The notes beneath the pieces were generated by a model. It did not search any database and was not told the origin of the DNA. It saw nothing but the letters and a program-made list of their open reading frames with translations. The position numbers and the translations under genes are program-made. From NCBI RefSeq assembly GCF_026262505.1, contig NC_067203.1, forward strand, positions 15,078,392 to 15,142,391: 64,000 nucleotides of DNA. Direction: 5' to 3'. This document shows, in pieces, positions 9,199 to 18,772 of this stretch; the stretch's first letter is position 1, and the number at the start of each line of letters is the position of its first letter. Source of the stretch: Trichomonas vaginalis G3 (taxonomy: Eukaryota; Parabasalia; Trichomonadida; Trichomonadidae).

Positions 9199-9573
9199 CT
9201 ACTAGCAGTACTTTTTCTGACAGTAGCAGTACTTTTTCTGACAGTAGCAGTACTTTTACTGACAGTAGCAGTACTTTTACTGACAGTAGCAGTACTTTTA
9301 CTGACAGTAGCAGTACTTTATCGTCGAAAACCCTCTCAAATTTTCCTTTTTACTGACAGTAGCAGTACTTTTACTGACAGTAGCAGTACTTTATCGTCGA
9401 AAACCCTCTCAAATTTTCCTTTTTACTGACAGTAGCAGTACTTTTACTGACAGTAGCAGTACTTTATCGTCGAAAACTCTCTCAAATTTTCCTTTTTACT
9501 GACAGTAGCAGTACTTTTACTGACAGTAGCAGTACTTTTTCTGACAGTAGCAGTACTTTTTCTGACAGTAGCA
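9199..9573. repeat. 21-bp tandem repeat with a 73-bp higher-order unit
   Basis: The core unit is CTGACAGTAGCAGTACTTTT plus T or A, 21 bp, with more than ten copies. Three times the array is interrupted by a TTATCGTCGAAAAC... insert, giving a higher-order period of 73 bp (equivalent positions 9316, 9389 and 9462). The array fills the space between divergent ORFs (start codons at 9158 on minus and 9574 on plus), and the last unit abuts the ATG at 9574. Translated on + it would give SSSTF(T/S)D heptads, but the 73-bp period breaks any frame, which argues against a coding role. Confidence 0.95.
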
Positions 9574-9939
9574 ATGGTCGAGGTCGAACCTACCGACGAG
9601 GCAATTTACCTAATTGAAATTAACGAGCTTGTTAAAGACTTCCTCAGGCAGAATGTAAAAGGCAAGCTTGTTAACGGTTGGATAACGGGAAGGGCTGCCT
9701 TGAATCTCGAGACTTCGACTGGAATTCCAATTCAAATACCAGACGGGACAGCCTTCGACGACATAAAGCAAGCAAAGAAGGAAGCCATTATAAAGTTCTT
9801 TGCCAAGCGTCCTTGGATACTACTTCCAAACAGAGAGAACCCTTTCCCAAGAATGAACCAAATTCTCAAGGGTCTCCTTCACTTCTCTGGTCAGCCGTTC
9901 TACATAACCTGTGAAGGCGACATTCAGCCAGTTCAGTAA
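9574..9939 (+). CDS. Maverick accessory ORF, 121 aa
   Basis: The ATG directly follows the 21-bp repeat array. The product looks like a globular alpha/beta protein with no membrane span or recognisable motif. Codon choice is richer in G and C than in the core Maverick genes. Looks whole; function unknown. Confidence 0.5.
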   Translation: MVEVEPTDEAIYLIEINELVKDFLRQNVKGKLVNGWITGRAALNLETSTGIPIQIPDGTAFDDIKQAKKEAIIKFFAKRPWILLPNRENPFPRMNQILKGLLHFSGQPFYITCEGDIQPVQ

Positions 9940-9966
9940 ACATCTCATTTTAACTTCACTTTTTTT

Positions 9967-10263
9967 ATGTTTTTACTCACACTCGTACTCAACAGGTTTG
10001 TGTACAACTATTTCAACTGTGAACCTTGTATTGACCGGTCTTCCTGCAAATGCAAGTTCGGTCAATACACAATTTATGGTGGCAAGAAGGACAGTGGGGA
10101 ATGTTATTCTGACATCTGTTGTTGCGCTCGAGAGAGATTTGAAATTTCAGAGCCACCTTCCCCAAGAACTCCAACACCAACACTCAAGTTGCCAAAGACT
10201 CGTGTGAAGAAGAAGTCATATAACAAAGCACTTATAGCCATATACATGGCACGTTTAGAGTAA
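9967..10263 (+). CDS. Cys-rich Maverick accessory ORF, 98 aa
   Basis: The N-terminus is hydrophobic, followed by eight to ten cysteines in residues 15-55 (CEPCIDRSSCKCKF, then CYSDICCCA) and a basic Pro/Lys tail. The Cys pattern suggests a zinc-binding or disulphide-rich fold. It starts 27 bp after the preceding ORF. Family unknown. Confidence 0.45.
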   Translation: MFLLTLVLNRFVYNYFNCEPCIDRSSCKCKFGQYTIYGGKKDSGECYSDICCCARERFEISEPPSPRTPTPTLKLPKTRVKKKSYNKALIAIYMARLE

Positions 10264-10287
10264 AAAACATTTTTTTTCATTTTTTGA

Positions 10288-10635
10288 ATGAAGCAAGTTA
10301 AATTCGTCCCGCACCAATCTCAATGGACCGATGAAGAGTTTCAAGCTATGGTTGAAGGCGTTGAGAACGACATAGACGGCGAACTTGAAGGAGCTCAAAC
10401 CACAATTGCAACCAAAATTGCAGAAGTCAAGGAACAAATAGCTCCACTTAAAGCTACCAAAGCTACTCTTGACCTCATGGATACTTACCGTTTAGATGTC
10501 AAGAGAGGAATAAGACAATTAAAATTAAAACTCTTAAATTACGAAGCTATACTCCAAAAGTTAGCAGATGAGAAGACTTTACCAGAGCTACTTACATGTA
10601 AGGGACTTACCTTCAAGCAGTCCGACCAAAGATGA
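10288..10635 (+). CDS. Coiled-coil Maverick accessory ORF
   Basis: A 115-aa ORF from an ATG after a T-run. Residues 35-100 are predicted helical with heptad-like leucine spacing (AEVKEQIAPLKATKATLDL). Possibly an oligomerisation segment. Function unknown. Confidence 0.4.
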   Translation: MKQVKFVPHQSQWTDEEFQAMVEGVENDIDGELEGAQTTIATKIAEVKEQIAPLKATKATLDLMDTYRLDVKRGIRQLKLKLLNYEAILQKLADEKTLPELLTCKGLTFKQSDQR

Positions 10636-10825
10636 ATTTTCTGACATTGTCCCAATTTTGTCCGAAAGTCAGCTCAGATGTTTTGAACTGCTCCCAACAT
10701 ATCCAGAATATGAACGTTTGCCTGAACTCTTCCGCAATCTCAAAAAACGTTTTTTGGTTCTCATGTTCGAAACTTTTATCGGAAGAGCAACAAACGTTCA
10801 GAAGAAGAACAAGATATTATTTTAA
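10568..10825 (+). CDS. Accessory ORF overlapping the coiled-coil ORF
   Basis: An 85-aa ORF with coding-like composition that overlaps the end of the preceding ORF in another frame. It may be an independent small gene or part of a broken one. No family recognised. Confidence 0.3.
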   Translation: MRRLYQSYLHVRDLPSSSPTKDEFSDIVPILSESQLRCFELLPTYPEYERLPELFRNLKKRFLVLMFETFIGRATNVQKKNKILF

Positions 10826-10901
10826 ACTTGTTGTATGACATAACTGTCATAACAAGCTTTTTGAAGTAAAACCGCCATTCTCAAACCACTTCATTTTTTC
10901 G

Positions 10902-11243
10902 ATGTCCGAACAAGCACCGAAGCCGAACACAATAGCAGATGTCCTTTCAAGGTTGCCAGACAAGCGCCCAGTTCAAATTCAAATTGCCCAATTGAAAGCT
11001 CATCTGACAAACACCATTAAGACTCTCCAAAGTAGTCTTATGACAGAGATGACCAATCTCAAAGCCGATGTCCTCATGAACCAAGCTTCCAATGAGAAAT
11101 GCCTGAACGATTTCACGGAAACCTTGCGCAATTACGAGAGAGAGAACCGAACCTTGCCGACTCATCTACCGTTTCTTCGAAGAGATAGACGCCATCTGGA
11201 AGGTACTCGGAAAGGACAGAACATGCAACACCGTACTTCGTGA
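10902..11243 (+). CDS. Helical Maverick accessory ORF
   Basis: The ATG follows a T-run (TTTTTTCGATGTCCGAACA), the island's usual start context. The product is mainly helical in residues 25-85. The later part may belong to a broken reading. Function unknown. Confidence 0.35.
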   Translation: MSEQAPKPNTIADVLSRLPDKRPVQIQIAQLKAHLTNTIKTLQSSLMTEMTNLKADVLMNQASNEKCLNDFTETLRNYERENRTLPTHLPFLRRDRRHLEGTRKGQNMQHRTS

Positions 11244-11580
11244 GTACCAAATTGAAGAAGGAATTGTCGAGGAAGAAGAGGAAGAAGAGAAACACGAAGA
11301 AGTTCCTGAAGCCGCTACATGGGCAACCCTTGTTGCCGATGACGGTTACGAAATTTCCCAACCCTACCCATACCAAATCCGCAACAAGGAGACAGGCAAG
11401 GTCTTACCCCAGTCCTCAACAACTTGGGACACTTGAACATTAACCTTCGGAATCGGTTCAATCTCCATGGGCAAGCTTGTCGCAATTCAATGGGTTCCAA
11501 ATCCAGGCAAGAAGACGAAGGTCAGACACATTGACGGTGACAAGCTCAACAACCGTAAGGAGAACCTCGAGTGGTTCTAA
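11244..11580 (+). pseudogene. HNH (His-Me finger)-like remnant
   Basis: The 3' end reads VRHIDGDKLNNRKENLEWF, a close match to the core of HNH nucleases of the NUMOD4-associated, homing-like type. An upstream stretch, GYEISQPYPYQIRNKETGK, resembles the NUMOD-type DNA-binding part. The block looks broken. It is the clearest enzyme-like signature in the accessory island. Confidence 0.5.
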
Positions 11581-11628
11581 GAGTAAAAAAAAATATTTTA
11601 GGGGGAAACCCCAAGTAAATTTAAGTGT

Positions 11629-11904
11629 TTAGTTGGATAAGTAGGCACTATTAATGGTAATTTGGAAAATTAGCTCCCGACCTTTGAATTGGGCTCTTTC
11701 GTTATTCCAGTTGCGTAGGAGGTCGTCCCAGAGGAGTTGGTAGAATTGCCAATTCAAGGACGGTTTGTCCTCCCAGGCATTGAGGATGTACTGCTCGTAG
11801 AGTCTCATGACCTCTGCCTTGCACCAGACACCCTCTCCCTTGGAACGTAAGGCTTCTTCGAAGTGCTCGAATGCGATTGGCTGCTTGACCATCCGAAATG
11901 ACAC
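11629..11904 (-). CDS. Small Maverick accessory ORF, 91 aa
   Basis: An ORF with an ATG at 11904 and a Trp-rich helical product, divergent from the ORF that begins near 11923. Function unknown. Looks whole. Confidence 0.4.
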   Translation of the reverse strand: MSFRMVKQPIAFEHFEEALRSKGEGVWCKAEVMRLYEQYILNAWEDKPSLNWQFYQLLWDDLLRNWNNERAQFKGRELIFQITINSAYLSN

Positions 11905-11922
11905 TTTTTGTCCGTTTGGTCA

Positions 11923-12261
11923 ATGTTCGTGTCTCGTGCCATAGTCGACGAAAATACAGACAAACAGGTTATATATGAGTTTGAGACCAAGAATGGTGTA
12001 ACTCGACCTGTCCGATTCAAAGACTCCGAGGGCGACCATGAAATTAAACGGAAATTAGCTAGGAAGGAATATGAAATGGACTGGTTGCCACCACCTCCAC
12101 CTCCACCACCTTTACCTGTTCCTCAAGTAAATAAGCCTTTCCGTTCCCAAGAATTCCCACATTTTAATTCAAATTCGAATAAAAATTTTTTATTTCATGC
12201 AATGTTTAACTATTTCACCATTTCTTTAACACCCCAGTACTTACGCTTGGAGAGGACATGA
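11923..12261 (+). CDS. Small Maverick ORF with polyproline run
   Basis: The first ATG in frame is at 11923. About 40 polar residues are followed by a run of eight prolines at 12091-12114 and then an AT-rich end that may not be coding. Function unknown. Confidence 0.3.
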   Translation: MFVSRAIVDENTDKQVIYEFETKNGVTRPVRFKDSEGDHEIKRKLARKEYEMDWLPPPPPPPPLPVPQVNKPFRSQEFPHFNSNSNKNFLFHAMFNYFTISLTPQYLRLERT

Positions 12262-14327
12262 ACTTCGGTGAAAATTTTGTCCAATTTGAATTGACCCATC
12301 TTCTCACCGACTAAACCCATTTCAATGAGTTTGTTATAGCCTTCTTCGTTCGTCATGAGTGCGTCAATGTTCTCATAGTAAACCTTGACTTTGGATTTGA
12401 CTTCGGGAAGAATTTGTTGTAGTTGTCAAGGACTGCCTTTGCGAACTGAGGGTAAGACCAATGTTCGACAATAGGTTTTAATGTGGTTACTAAGCCACTT
12501 TGACCTTGAGTGAATTCGTACTTCAAAACAAAAGGAGAAAAACCTTTCAACAAAGTTGTCGACCTTCTCATAATGTTTACTCTTCATCTCTTGAGGTTTC
12601 TTAATGGAATATCCCCATGTCGAATTCATAAGCAATTTGAGTGTCATTGCAAGTTTGGGGTTTGAAGCTTTCCTAATATCATACAGTTGTTGTATGACTT
12701 TTCCAACTGTATAGTTCCTTCCGCGGAACTCACCATCTTCGTTTGGAATTCCAGTCGGAATATATTGGACAAACCTCATGTACGCAGCGTTAAGGTCGAC
12801 ATAGTATATTTTTCGTTTGAGTCGAACTTGTCGCAACAATTGGTCCAGTTAGTGGAAATTCAAGTGAGTCTCTTATCTTCTGAGAAACTTCTCCTGTTAT
12901 CTCATAAACATCGTCGAAGCAACCTGTTTCATATAAAACCTTCTGACCTAACTCAGATGCTCTCCAATACAATTTGACGTCAATTGGATGTCTCAATGGA
13001 AGTTTGTTTATAGCATCTTGAAGTTCTTGCAACCTCATTGGAAGTTCTTCTGGTTTCAGGTTGGTATCCGAACAACCAACTCCTTGTGGAACTGTGTACT
13101 TCTTTTGTACTAGAACTTTGTCTGGAACAACTTTTGGTCTTGCTAACAATGAAAAGTTTGTTTCGTCTTTTGGTACAAAAGTTTCTGTCAGCTTGTCATC
13201 TGGAATTGGTTCCAACAAACCTTTCTCGAAAAGAATGTTTACAGCTCTGACAATGTTGCACTTACTTTTACCAAAGAATGGGTTTGTAAGACTTTCGTTC
13301 AACATGAAGTGGTTGTGGACAATTACAATCTTCAACCATGATAAGTCTTTGTCAACAACAAGTAGTCATGTGAAGAACCTTTAGCTGTAGGTATGTTGAC
13401 TCGGATATTGACATTTGCCAACGGTGCAATTTTTGCCAATTGACCTCTGAGAATGTACCTTGTCTTCACACATGACTCAAGATACTTCATCTTCTCATCT
13501 GTAACAAGACCAGAGTTCTGAGACATGTAAGAATACAAGGTTCATTGACAATTGTTTCAATTGAATTGTAAATTCCATACCTTGTCAAGTCAATGTCAGA
13601 CTTATTTATGAACGGGAAGTATCCAGCATGTTGTCTGACTGCTTGAGGGTAGGTTGGTACCATTCGAACTTGACACTTGCAATTCCTTCAATTGCATTCA
13701 AAATGTCTGAGTCGGAGTCAACCATTTGTTTCTTCTTTGTAGTCTTGAAAGCGTCAAGAAGTTTTGCGGCTGTTTGTTCATTGCATAGTAAATGTGACCA
13801 TCCAAATCTGTTATGGTCAATCTGAGATTGTGTCCTTTCTTATTCCGTCTTGAATTGCAGCAAGTATCCCATGAAGCCTTCTTTGTTCTTCCTTCGTCAA
13901 AGTTACTGTAAAGGTTCGACCAGATGTAATTTGACTTCTAACTTCACGATACTTTTCATATGCATATCTTGTTCTTTCCATGGGAGCATGTGTGTCTTCA
14001 CCTTTTCCTTTTTTCCTTCTCAAAGGATGCAATTGTTCGTCATGTTTCCAGTAGAATCTGGCAAAGCCGTTGTGTCCTTCAACTTGAGGTTCACTAACAT
14101 CGAAAGGCATGTCCATAAGACGTTCTTTCTTCTAACCTCTCTAGTCTGTTTGGATAATTGGCACGTGCTGTTTCCAAATCCATTTCGTAGCGAAGACCAG
14201 ACAATTTGTCATAGACTTTTATGGGTCTTCCCTTCCTATATTTAAAATTCTTCGAAACTCTCCAACCATATCTTTGTAACTCTGCTTTTATTCTAGCAGA
14301 CTTTCTATCCATTCTATATGGGGGCAT
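12190..14327 (-). pseudogene. Family B DNA polymerase of the Maverick, broken
   Basis: The family is set by two palm-domain signatures on the minus strand: a motif A-like YYVDLNAAYM (about 12,805) and a motif B-like LLMNSTWGYS (about 12,620). The block begins at an ATG at 14327 and continues through several open stretches in different frames; I judge about six or more breaks. In Polintons this enzyme is protein-primed and copies the element. Whether the stretch 13,817-14,327 belongs to the polymerase or to a separate gene is uncertain. Confidence 0.7.
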
Positions 14328-14357
14328 TTTTATAAAAATAAAAAAATATTTTTTTCT

Positions 14358-14942
14358 TTACTTTACATAACCGCCTGCTGCCATAAGTCTTTGACGCCAA
14401 CCCATACCAGCTAATGAAGGTTGACTTGGTTTAGTTTGGAAACTAAACTTTGGTTTTGGTTTATCTTCAGTTTTTGGTTTTTCTTCTTCTATCGGTTTTT
14501 CGTCACTTTTCGGTTCCTCTGACTTTACTTCACTTGCAGGAACAGTTGTGTCGTCAACATCTTCATAAATATCATATGCCATTTGTTTTTGTTTTCCTTT
14601 CAACTTTTTGTGTTTGTTGTAAAGTTTAGAATATTTCGACTCTAAGTCAATGAGATGTTCTATAATGAACTGTTGGTCAGTGAAGTAAACTTTTCCATCT
14701 GTTGTCTCGAAAGCTCCTTCAGACTTCAATATTTTATTTGTGAGAGTCTGTTTCTTTTTTGAGATACTAGCCGTTCCATTTCTATGAAAAGTGACTTTAT
14801 AGTTAGGGTTTGTATTTCCAGACCTGGCACTTTCTATTATTGAATTTTTCTCTTCATCTGTAAGTTCTTTGACAGGTTTTGACAATGGTTCTGAACTTTT
14901 TGTTTGTGGTGTCAAATCTACCGTTTCAACTTCTTCGGTCAT
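14358..14942 (-). CDS. Maverick protein of unknown function, 194 aa
   Basis: The N-terminus is polar; about residues 45-80 have a beta-type pattern (NYKVTFHRNGTASISKKKQ), then helix, then a long Glu/Lys/Pro tail and a terminal 'GMGWRQRLMAAGGYVK'. It lies just after the polymerase gene's start on the same strand. No family recognised. This copy looks whole; the second copy of the duplicated block is broken. Confidence 0.5.
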   Translation of the reverse strand: MTEEVETVDLTPQTKSSEPLSKPVKELTDEEKNSIIESARSGNTNPNYKVTFHRNGTASISKKKQTLTNKILKSEGAFETTDGKVYFTDQQFIIEHLIDLESKYSKLYNKHKKLKGKQKQMAYDIYEDVDDTTVPASEVKSEEPKSDEKPIEEEKPKTEDKPKPKFSFQTKPSQPSLAGMGWRQRLMAAGGYVK

Positions 14943-14961
14943 TTCATCTCAGTAAAAAATT

Positions 14962-15114
14962 TTAGTTTGGTTTGTTTTCAACTGGTTGTTTAGGTTTTTT
15001 AAGTCGGTCTAAAACTTCCTGAGGTATAGGAAGAACTTGACAAACACGTGGTGTAACTGCTGGAAGCCGACAAATCCATCTTGAACTCATTTGTCTCAAT
15101 GCTGTATTGTTCAT
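14962..15114 (-). CDS. 50-aa Maverick ORF
   Basis: Begins with ATG at 15114 and ends with TAA at 14962; the product is a short basic, Pro-rich peptide (RLPAVTPRVCQVLPIPQEVL). It lies between two longer minus-strand ORFs with almost no spacing and is repeated in copy 2 of the duplication, so it is probably a genuine small gene. Function unknown. Confidence 0.4.
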   Translation of the reverse strand: MNNTALRQMSSRWICRLPAVTPRVCQVLPIPQEVLDRLKKPKQPVENKPN

Positions 15115-15115
15115 T

Positions 15116-15565
15116 TCATCTCAGTAAAAAATTTACATTCCCCACGTTTGAGGGTTGCGGTTGGTTATTGTTTACCCACTGTTGTGCATGGTTATATCCT
15201 CTGTTAAAGAATCTTTCACCTTGGTCCATATAGTGTCCTGCTTGGTTATAGTAGTCATTTGCTTTGTTATAATAGTTTCCTGCTTGTCTTCCTACATTGT
15301 CCATCCATCCTTGAACTTTTCCTCTTGTTTCAGGATTTGGAATAAGATTTGTTGCATCTCGTGCTACATCCCAACCTTTCTGTACAGTTTGTATAATAGG
15401 TTGTGCTTTCTCTTTAAGTATACCTAATGTACTCAAAATCTTCCTTCCAATTCCAAATGCACCTCTGGCTATTGTTCCCACTGCGGGTAAAAATCTGATG
15501 CAACTCCTGCTAATGCGCCAAATAAACCCATTTCTTATAGGGTAAAAAATGACGAATCCAAACAA
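15116..15565 (-). CDS. Gly-rich amphipathic small protein, copy 1
   Basis: The conserved part reads RFLPAVGTIARGAFGIGRKI and then a helical, Asn/Tyr/Gln-rich C-terminus. The corresponding ORF in copy 2 (19914-20315) begins MGLFGALAGVASRFLP. The hydrophobic Gly/Ala-rich N-terminus suggests membrane-active behaviour, as in adenovirus protein VI-type cement proteins; that is inference. It is divergent from the integrase, sharing a promoter space of only a few bases. Confidence 0.5.
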   Translation of the reverse strand: MFGFVIFYPIRNGFIWRISRSCIRFLPAVGTIARGAFGIGRKILSTLGILKEKAQPIIQTVQKGWDVARDATNLIPNPETRGKVQGWMDNVGRQAGNYYNKANDYYNQAGHYMDQGERFFNRGYNHAQQWVNNNQPQPSNVGNVNFLLR

Positions 15566-16510
15566 GGACCCCTATGTTTCTAAAGCGACAAAGAAAGCAC
15601 TCATGATAAAAATCTTTAGTTCAACACCAAATGCTTGGTTTATGGATATCTTGGAAAACATTCCGAGAGTTAGAACAGATGGACCTCCATACTGGTTAAT
15701 ATTTGTTGGTCAAAACACAAGATACTGTGAAGCCATACCATTATGGTCCAAAAATATTTTAGATGTGAAAACTGCTTTGACAATATTCGTTGACAAATAC
15801 CATCCAACAAAACTGACATCTGACTGTGAAAGTTCTTTCAAATCAGATGATGTAAAAAACTATCTGCGTTCAAAAAATGTAAACCAATATTTCATTGTCG
15901 ACCAAAACCATTCTGCTCTTGGTGTCATTGACGGTTGTATAAAAATGTTAAGAGACTTAAACCAACCACAAGGTGGTGAAGCAAATGAAATGTCATATGA
16001 CGACAAGTATAGACACTTCTCCATGGCAAAGATGAGACAAGTTTTAAATATTTACAATAACCGTAAACAAAAAGGTTTGGGAAACCACTCCCCCGAAGAA
16101 ATGAAAAACAACCCTGACTTAGAGAAAGACTATATATTTAATAATTTAGTCAAAAGAGACAAACAAGAAAGAATGCCGGGCTTCAAACTTCAGAAAGGTG
16201 ACAAAGTAAAAATAGAAATACCTAAACGCGACCCATATGAAAATACTATTGACTATGACAACAATGGGAACCCGACAGGTACTCACATTCGTGTTCGTAA
16301 AAATAGAAGAAAGTATACAAGAGAATATTATGAAGTTTTAGGCAAACATGGCAAAATGTACACACTGCAAGCAGAAGATAAAACTACTATTGCAGACCTC
16401 GTTTCAAACTTGTCAAAGTTCAAGGTGGTATACTTTCAAAGACAGTTCCTAACAAATATAAGACAACTCCTGACGAATATGCTAAAGAAGTTGAAAATGA
16501 CGACTAAGCA
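15549..16510 (+). CDS. Retroviral-type (RVE) integrase of the Maverick, copy 1
   Basis: The ORF has an rve core: a first catalytic region WFMDILENIP near residue 35, a second with LTSDCESSFKS near residue 98, and a third region around NHSALGVIDGCIKML near residue 130. A basic, beta-rich C-terminal domain follows (residues 215-290). The enzyme inserts the element and is one of the defining Polinton genes. The long opening frame suggests it is largely whole here; its end overlaps the end of the fibre gene. Confidence 0.85.
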
Positions 16511-18235
16511 ATTCTATACCATGCGTAAACTGTCATGTAAGGTGGCATGTATTCTTTACTTTGTCCCGTTGTTTGCGTATATCCTGAAACGAAATGTGTA
16601 TGGTTTCCTTCTCCCTGAGTGTCACTCCAGTAACAATTTATAGCAAACTTAACGTCGTCTTTAACATCATATCCTTTACCTTTTGTCATTCCTGACCAAT
16701 CCCAATATCTATGCTTATGCCAACCTGCTTGAGATGTACTTAAATCTATGTAGTGACTGTGTGCAGGTAAATTTTCACCTGAAATCGTTTTACTTCCACC
16801 TGTTTCCTTTGAAGAGTTTGCACAATACAAAAACCTGTCGACTATTTGTTCCCATGCACCAACACCAAACATTACTTGAGGACCTCTTGCTTCCATAGAT
16901 GTATAAATAGAACCTACTGGGTTCATTAAATCAAACATATGAGATATTATAGGATTGTCTCTTTTGAACTTAAAATATAGTGCAACTATTTCAGGTTTCT
17001 TCTGGTTTGTGTCAGAATATTTTTTATAATATAATCTTATGTTTTCAGGGTAGGTAAAATCTTGACTATAATATTTATTTCTGTCATCTGTATAATAATA
17101 TACTATTCTCGTTTTTTCTATTGCATTATATCTTTTATATCTATAATAATCTAAATATAATGTTAGCTTTTGTTCATCTACATGTGGTGTTCTGTCGTCA
17201 TCTCCATAGTCATAATAATGTGGTGCTGGAGCTGGGTCAGGCAATGTCATATCTGCCATTTCATAAACTCTTAAATATTTCTTTTGTTCGTCTCCATATA
17301 AGTTTAAGTAGCAGTTGTTGTCTAATGGAACTTTAACTTGTGTACCATCATTCTTTTTATAGCTTACATACATTTCATTGTTATTTTTCGGAATGAGTTT
17401 ATACCGTGTACCATTTTCTAAGGACTGTACCAACTGCCATCTAAAATATTTATTTTCTTCATTGACAGAAAAGTCACCAACAATAGTTTCAATATTTTTT
17501 GTTCCTATCAAACTTTGGTATATTTCATTGACATATGTTTTATCTGCTTTATTTTCAAGGCTAACGTTTAAGTCTGTTATTTCAGAAGATGTATGTGTAT
17601 GTCCAACGGCACTTTTCCTGTTTAAGGTTTCTTGTAAGTTTGTAATATCAATGGTATGTGTATGTCCAACGTCACTTTTCCTGTTTAAGGTTTCTTGTAA
17701 GTTTGTAATATCAGATATGAATGTGTATGAGTCTTATCTGCTTTTGTCTCTAATGTTTCCTTAAGACTTGGTATTTGGTTAATATAATGTATATGAGTCT
17801 TTTTAGAATATTCGTTTTCAGCTCTTGTCACTTCACTTGACATTTTATTGTCAACATATGTTTTGTCTGCTAGTTCAGGATGAGTATGTTCTTTTGTTGC
17901 ATAAGCATTGTTAGCTCTTTCTTCTTCTTTTGCTATTGCATCGTCTACATATTCTTTGTCAGCTTTGTTGTCAACATCTGCTTTCAAAAGAAGTTCATTT
18001 ATAGGTTTCTCGTTTAAAGTTCCTTTTGTTGGATTTATACAGACAGTATGGTTCTTATTGTCTTGAAATAGAAACTCATCTGTCATTGGGTTTAATGTCA
18101 GTTTTAAGTTCCCCTTTCAATGACTCAGATATCTTAGAATAGTTTGAAAAGTTTGTTGTGTTCTTATTTAGAGCTTGCATAATGAGTTGTCGGTTGTGTT
18201 GTATTTCTCTCATAGACGCTGTTTCATTTGACATT
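16504..18235 (-). pseudogene. Fibre gene with phage tail-collar-like knob, copy 1
   Basis: The 335-aa ORF at 16504-17511 ends in a domain strikingly like the C-terminus of phage baseplate/tail-fibre proteins of the tail-collar/gp10 type: NPVGSIYTSM, FGVGAWEQIVDRFLYCA, SGENLPAHSH, and a final PPYMTVYAWYRIA. A separate ORF at 17685-18086 has shaft-type repeats (ADKTYVDNK, KADKTHTHS) typical of trimeric fibres. A short N-terminal ORF begins at 18235. The region looks broken in a few places. Such a fibre would be a receptor-binding or surface-attachment part. Confidence 0.75.
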
Positions 18236-18252
18236 TTTATTATAGATAAAAT

Positions 18253-18772
18253 ATGCTTCCAATAGAAAAAGAAAATTCTAGAGTTGCTACAACTAAACCA
18301 TTAGATGAACTTTTTACTAATGTCGGTCAAAAGTTTGAGACAGATACCGTAAAGCATGAAGGCTATCGTTTTGACTACCCATTAAGATGGTTAAGAGACC
18401 CATCCGTCACAAAAGCTATTGGCTTTCGTAGAATGAAGTTTCATTTCAGAAGCCATACATGGTTTCCCATTTACGGTCGGTTTTGAAGTTCGATACTATA
18501 ACAAAGAAAAACGTATGTATGAGAAATTTGAACAGGGAAAACTTTTACAAGTTAATTTGCTTATAAATTAGAAACAACTCTTCAAGCTTTTCAAGAAAAA
18601 ATAAACGATATCTATATCGAATATGCAAACCAGTTAACATTGACGAAGGAGAATACCATCTCGATATTATTTATGACAGGAAAAATGCAACTGTTAAAAT
18701 CAATAAAAATAGAAGACCTTGGAGAAAACGTTTATATTTCTACAAAATATAACACTTGGCATGGTATAGATT
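18253..18772 (+). pseudogene. Partial copy of the 282-aa Maverick gene at the duplication junction
   Basis: Matches the first part of the gene at 23029-23877 and stops at 18,772, where the second copy of the duplicated block begins. It is therefore a product of the duplication (or of the assembly) rather than an independent gene. Confidence 0.85.

Noticed and set aside
8982-9356. 124-aa ORF reading through the 21-bp repeats as SSSTF(T/S)D heptads
   Set aside because: The 73-bp higher-order unit changes frame, so the array cannot be read through as one protein; the ORF also overlaps a better one on the other strand.
9199-9573. CRISPR array
   Set aside because: The units are contiguous 21-mers without unique spacers, and the host is a eukaryote.
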